A stretch of DNA of 6,349 nt from Bdellovibrio sp. (lineage in GTDB: Bacteria; Bdellovibrionota; Bdellovibrionia; Bdellovibrionales; Bdellovibrionaceae). Position 1 is the first letter of the stretch; every line of letters starts with the position of its first letter. The stretch lies in contig JAGIAF010000196.1 in NCBI GenBank assembly GCA_017745015.1, positions 1-6,349 on the forward strand. Reading direction: 5' to 3'. Both the position numbers and the translations under genes were made by a program. Below are positions 5,416 through 6,349 of this stretch, in pieces. The notes under the pieces are model-generated. The model saw nothing but the letters and a program-made list of their open reading frames with translations. It searched no databases and was not told the DNA's origin.

Positions 5416-6069
5416 GTGTCCAAACTATCAGCCTGGGAAAACTATTTTAAACCGGAAGTGCGCAAGCAAGGTGCAGAAGACTTTGCGGCAGGTCTTGCGG
5501 TTATAAGTGTGGCAGGGGATGCGCGCATTGAAGGCTATGTGAAGGCCTCAAAGCCAGTAAAGGTTCTGTTTGTCGCAGAAAGCATCGCGAGTTCTAGTTT
5601 CACTGTGGACTGCATGTGTTCATCGGCAGCTAAAGGAACTTTGTGCCGTCATGTCTGGGCGCTGTTGCTTGCAACGGAAAAGAAACATCCCGACTTTTTG
5701 GATTCAAAGAAGAATCTCGATAAAGGTTCGTTGTTTGTTAAAGTGGAATCACCATTCAAAGCAAAGCAAGACGAATACAAAAAACAGCAATATCAAAAAC
5801 AGAAAGAGCGCGCGAAAATTCAGCGGCAGCAAATGAAAGCCAAAGCTAAAGGTGTGCCGCTAAAAAGTGCTTTCCCTGAGGAAGTCACCGCGGCACTGGC
5901 ATATTTCTCTGAAAACGGCTTTCCTATGCAGGACAGCTTGGATGAAGAATCAGTGAAGAATGCTAAGAAAGTTTTGGCGCGAGTGTTTCACCCCGATAAA
6001 GGGGGAACTCACGATGAAACGGTGATTCTGAATCAGAATTACCAAATCTTGATGGACTATTTGAGTTGA
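5416..6069 (+). CDS. SWIM zinc finger and C-terminal J-domain protein
   Basis: The 217-residue cytoplasmic protein joins two recognisable parts. Residues 66-79 are a SWIM zinc finger, with the CxC...CxH pattern C66, C68, C77, H79. SWIM domains bind DNA or proteins and often sit in helicases and transposases. Residues 112-145 form a Lys/Gln-rich, probably helical charged linker. The C-terminal part (about 155-216) is a J domain, with the essential HPD at 192-194 (FHPDKGG), a preceding helix, and a third helix (ILNQNYQILMDYL). J domains stimulate DnaK-type chaperones. The start is a GTG with a weak GGGG at 5405-5408, set just after a terminator hairpin. It has no known partner beside it. I know no name for this architecture, and I infer a chaperone-linked nucleic-acid role. 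Confidence 0.85.
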   Translation: MSKLSAWENYFKPEVRKQGAEDFAAGLAVISVAGDARIEGYVKASKPVKVLFVAESIASSSFTVDCMCSSAAKGTLCRHVWALLLATEKKHPDFLDSKKNLDKGSLFVKVESPFKAKQDEYKKQQYQKQKERAKIQRQQMKAKAKGVPLKSAFPEEVTAALAYFSENGFPMQDSLDEESVKNAKKVLARVFHPDKGGTHDETVILNQNYQILMDYLS

Positions 6070-6077
6070 ATAAAATG

Positions 6078-6104
6078 AAACGGGGCTGGAGTGGCCCCGT
6101 TTTT
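6078..6104 (+). terminator. Intrinsic terminator of the SWIM/J gene
   Basis: AAACGGGGC (6078-6086) pairs with GCCCCGTTT (6094-6102) around a TGGAGTG loop, with T to 6104. It lies nine bases after the stop codon. Confidence 0.9.
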
Positions 6105-6126
6105 CTTGGCACCGCGGTTGCTTAGT

Positions 6127-6157
6127 GGGTTCTTCACCAAAATTAAAAGGAGAACCC
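6127..6157 (+). promoter_or_regulatory. Hairpin that masks the ribosome binding site of the last gene
   Basis: GGGTTCTTC (6127-6135) pairs with GGAGAACCC (6149-6157), nine pairs with one G-U, around a 13-base A-rich loop. The right arm holds GGAG of the Shine-Dalgarno AAGGAG (6147-6152) for the ATG at 6159. Confidence 0.5.
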
Positions 6158-6158
6158 C

Positions 6159-6278
6159 ATGAAAATTGCCAAAATGTTACTAGCTGCATTTGTAATCGTC
6201 AGCGCATCTCATTCTTTCGCTGCAAGCGTTTGCATTCTTACTATGACGGACCTTGAGTGCGACGGAAAGACACTCTAG
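6159..6278 (+). CDS. Very short secreted protein, possibly truncated
   Basis: The ATG at 6159 has a strong AAGGAG six bases upstream and encodes 39 residues. The first 21 are a textbook signal peptide: MKIAK, a hydrophobic run, and a likely cleavage after SFA or FAA. What remains is only about 18 residues, SVCILTMTDLECDGKTL, with two Cys. Such a short mature chain next to strong translation signals suggests either a real secreted micropeptide or the front end of a longer gene cut by the TAG at 6276-6278. The next frame reads DTLVKE and stops within a few codons, so a simple single-base shift does not restore a long product. A copy of the dispersed repeat starts five bases after the stop, so loss of the 3' part near that element is possible. 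I do not recognise a family. Confidence 0.6.
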   Translation: MKIAKMLLAAFVIVSASHSFAASVCILTMTDLECDGKTL

Positions 6279-6283
6279 TTAAA

Positions 6284-6310
6284 GAATAGGTACGGACACA
6301 CTTTTGGTAG
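6284..6310 (+). repeat. Copy 2 of a 27-base dispersed inverted repeat
   Basis: It contains TACGGACACACTTTTGGTAG (6291-6310) and matches the minus strand of 2705-2731 at 25 of 27 positions. It begins five bases after the stop codon at 6276-6278, in the same orientation relative to its gene as copy 1 is to cdd. Confidence 0.8.
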
Positions 6311-6349
6311 TGCTGTTCGTTAGTTGTTTTTTGTAATGTTATTTCCGGC

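Noticed and set aside
1..6349. tRNA, rRNA, CRISPR array or insertion sequence
   Set aside because: I found no cloverleaf, no regularly spaced repeats, no transposase and no terminal inverted repeats flanking a gene. The 27-base repeat pair encloses housekeeping genes and is not a credible transposon end pair.

Overview
The window looks like chromosomal DNA from a Bdellovibrio-type predatory bacterium. This is an inference from gene content and protein style: several small secreted proteins of unknown function sit between housekeeping genes, and FolE2, Fur, Maf and Cdd are of ordinary proteobacterial type. No plasmid, phage, CRISPR or transposase gene is visible.

Layout. Positions 1-1022 hold two consecutive plus-strand genes for small signal-peptide proteins, and both are broken: the first by one in-frame amber codon, the second by what looks like a one-base insertion. 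Positions 1060-1586 hold an intact minus-strand gene for a third small secreted protein with its own terminator. Positions 1587-1942 contain no convincing gene, apart from a doubtful split reading frame, a palindrome and an RBS-masking hairpin. Then come a DTW-domain tRNA modification gene (plus, 1943-2665), a shared terminator, the minus-strand pair maf-cdd (3732 down to 2738), and, divergently, folE2 (3814-4725) and a Fur-family regulator (4802-5302) with a Fur-like box just upstream. A cluster of four back-to-back hairpins (5309-5402) separates fur from a SWIM zinc finger plus J-domain protein (5416-6069). The window ends with a very short secreted-protein gene (6159-6278).

How the genes fit together. 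maf and cdd form a likely two-gene operon for nucleotide sanitation and pyrimidine salvage. folE2 makes the first intermediate of the folate/queuosine pterin route with the metal-flexible type IB enzyme, and sits beside a metal-responsive regulator, so a metal-economy link is plausible. The DTW protein modifies tRNA uridine.

The observations most worth checking are: (a) a near-identical 27-base repeat in inverted orientation, each copy starting 5-6 bases after a gene's stop codon and on that gene's sense strand; (b) two genes whose Shine-Dalgarno sequence lies inside a near-perfect hairpin; (c) the SWIM plus J-domain fusion; and (d) the series of interrupted small secreted-protein genes. I see no complete new system, but (a) and (c) are the best leads.
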